From Hydrogenimonas sp. (GTDB lineage: Bacteria; Campylobacterota; Campylobacteria; Campylobacterales; Hydrogenimonadaceae): a stretch of 6,619 nt of DNA. The DNA lies in contig JAKIUX010000056.1 in the NCBI GenBank assembly GCA_021647345.1, positions 1 through 6,619 of the forward strand. The letters run 5' to 3'. Positions 6,133 through 6,619 of the stretch are shown piece after piece; the first letter of the stretch is position 1; every line of letters begins with the position of its first letter. The notes beneath the pieces are model-generated. The model was given only the letters and a program-made list of their open reading frames with translations. It was not told the origin of the DNA and searched no databases. The position numbers were made by a program, and so were the translations under genes.

Positions 6133-6619
6133 ATGATTATAGTCGTCATATTTTTAATCATGTTTTTATCAAATAGCACTATCGCTGCCGTAGTCGTATC
6201 GGCTGACAAGATAGAGCTACTCCCCTATTGCAAACACACCCTTCTTGAAGCCGGCAGATACAATGTAGAAGAGATAGTGAAATTCCCCGAAAAACAGTGG
6301 ACTAAAAGTACCAGAAAGAATCTTTCGCTCGGGTTTAAAAACGACAAGGAACTTTGGATTCAGTGCAAACTTATAAATGATAAAGATAGAGCTCAAAAAA
6401 TAGTTTTGGAGACAGATAATCCCAATACAAATTACATAAACATGTATCTCTTTAAAGAGGAAGGAGTAGTCGCACAAAGAGCTTACAAAAAAGTAAACTA
6501 CTATTTCGATATGGAACTGGAGCCTAAAGAGAGCAAGGTGGTCTATCTGAAGTTTTATTCTCCCATCTCAACCCTAAAAGCCTACCCCGTATTGTGGACT
6601 CCAAACACTTTTTTAAATC
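6133..6619 (+). CDS. Membrane sensor protein with 7TMR-DISMED2-like domain, 5' part only
   Basis: The frame is open from before 6133 to the right edge, giving 162 codons and no stop, so the gene is cut by the window. A hydrophobic leader (IIVVIFLIMFL, residues 2-12) is followed by small residues that could be cleaved (STIA or VVVSA). Residues of about 27-160 resemble the 7TMR-DISM extracellular 2 domain: LSLGFKNDKELWIQCKL (64-80) and IVLETDNPNTNYINMYLF (about 91-108) match its WxxF/W and D-N-P...Y-L pattern. Such proteins usually go on to seven membrane helices and a histidine kinase or GGDEF output, which cannot be seen here. The start is uncertain: the ATG has no Shine-Dalgarno, and in-frame TTGs at 6109 and 6094 would add positively charged residues (MKIRYN) before the hydrophobic stretch. 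Confidence 0.75.
   Translation, partial: MIIVVIFLIMFLSNSTIAAVVVSADKIELLPYCKHTLLEAGRYNVEEIVKFPEKQWTKSTRKNLSLGFKNDKELWIQCKLINDKDRAQKIVLETDNPNTNYINMYLFKEEGVVAQRAYKKVNYYFDMELEPKESKVVYLKFYSPISTLKAYPVLWTPNTFLN

Noticed and set aside
6217..6477. 86-codon hydrophobic open frame on the minus strand
   Set aside because: It is antisense to the sensor gene, whose forward frame shows a leader and a domain-like pattern; no ribosome binding site favours it.

Overview
The window carries the promoter-proximal part of the S10 ribosomal protein operon on the minus strand, a divergently transcribed predicted ATPase on the plus strand, and the 5' end of a membrane sensor gene that runs off the right edge. Protein sequences (an L3 starting [14 protein letters not shown] with a [15 protein letters not shown] loop, and an L14 starting MIQ) point to the Campylobacterota (former Epsilonproteobacteria). 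The moderate GC content and the 7TMR-DISM-type sensor suggest a free-living, Sulfurimonas/Sulfuricurvum-like lineage rather than a low-GC host-associated Campylobacter. The lineage call rests on remembered family sequences, not on a search.

Positions 1-4841 (minus strand): rpsJ, rplC, rplD, rplW, rplB, rpsS, rplV, rpsC, rplP, rpmC, rpsQ and the first three codons of rplN, read from right to left. This is the canonical S10 order with no gene missing or inserted. All junctions are tight: gaps are 11 nt or less, four junctions overlap (4, 1, 14 and 4 nt), and every complete gene has a purine-rich Shine-Dalgarno sequence just upstream. The genes are intact and of normal length. Their products assemble into the 30S (S10, S19, S3, S17) and 50S (L3, L4, L23, L2, L22, L16, L29, L14) subunits.

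Positions 4842-5014: a compact 173-bp divergent control region. Facing left is a near-consensus sigma-70-type promoter for the operon (TTGAAT, 17 bp, TATAAT), giving a leader of only about 60 nt. Facing right is a candidate extended -10 (TGG-TATGAT), followed by a perfect 19-bp AT-rich palindrome and a strong Shine-Dalgarno next to a TTG start.

Positions 5015-6091 (plus strand): a 358-residue P-loop ATPase of the AAA_14/DUF4143-like type, function unknown. Positions 6133-6619 (plus strand): the N-terminal 162 codons of an exported or membrane sensor with a hydrophobic leader and a region resembling the 7TMR-DISM extracellular 2 domain; its output domain lies outside the window.

Most of the window is ordinary core genome. 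What deserves a second look is the divergent promoter region with its palindrome, the unassigned ATPase beside the ribosomal operon, and the start-site ambiguity of the sensor gene. I found no RNA genes, mobile elements, CRISPR arrays or convincing terminators.
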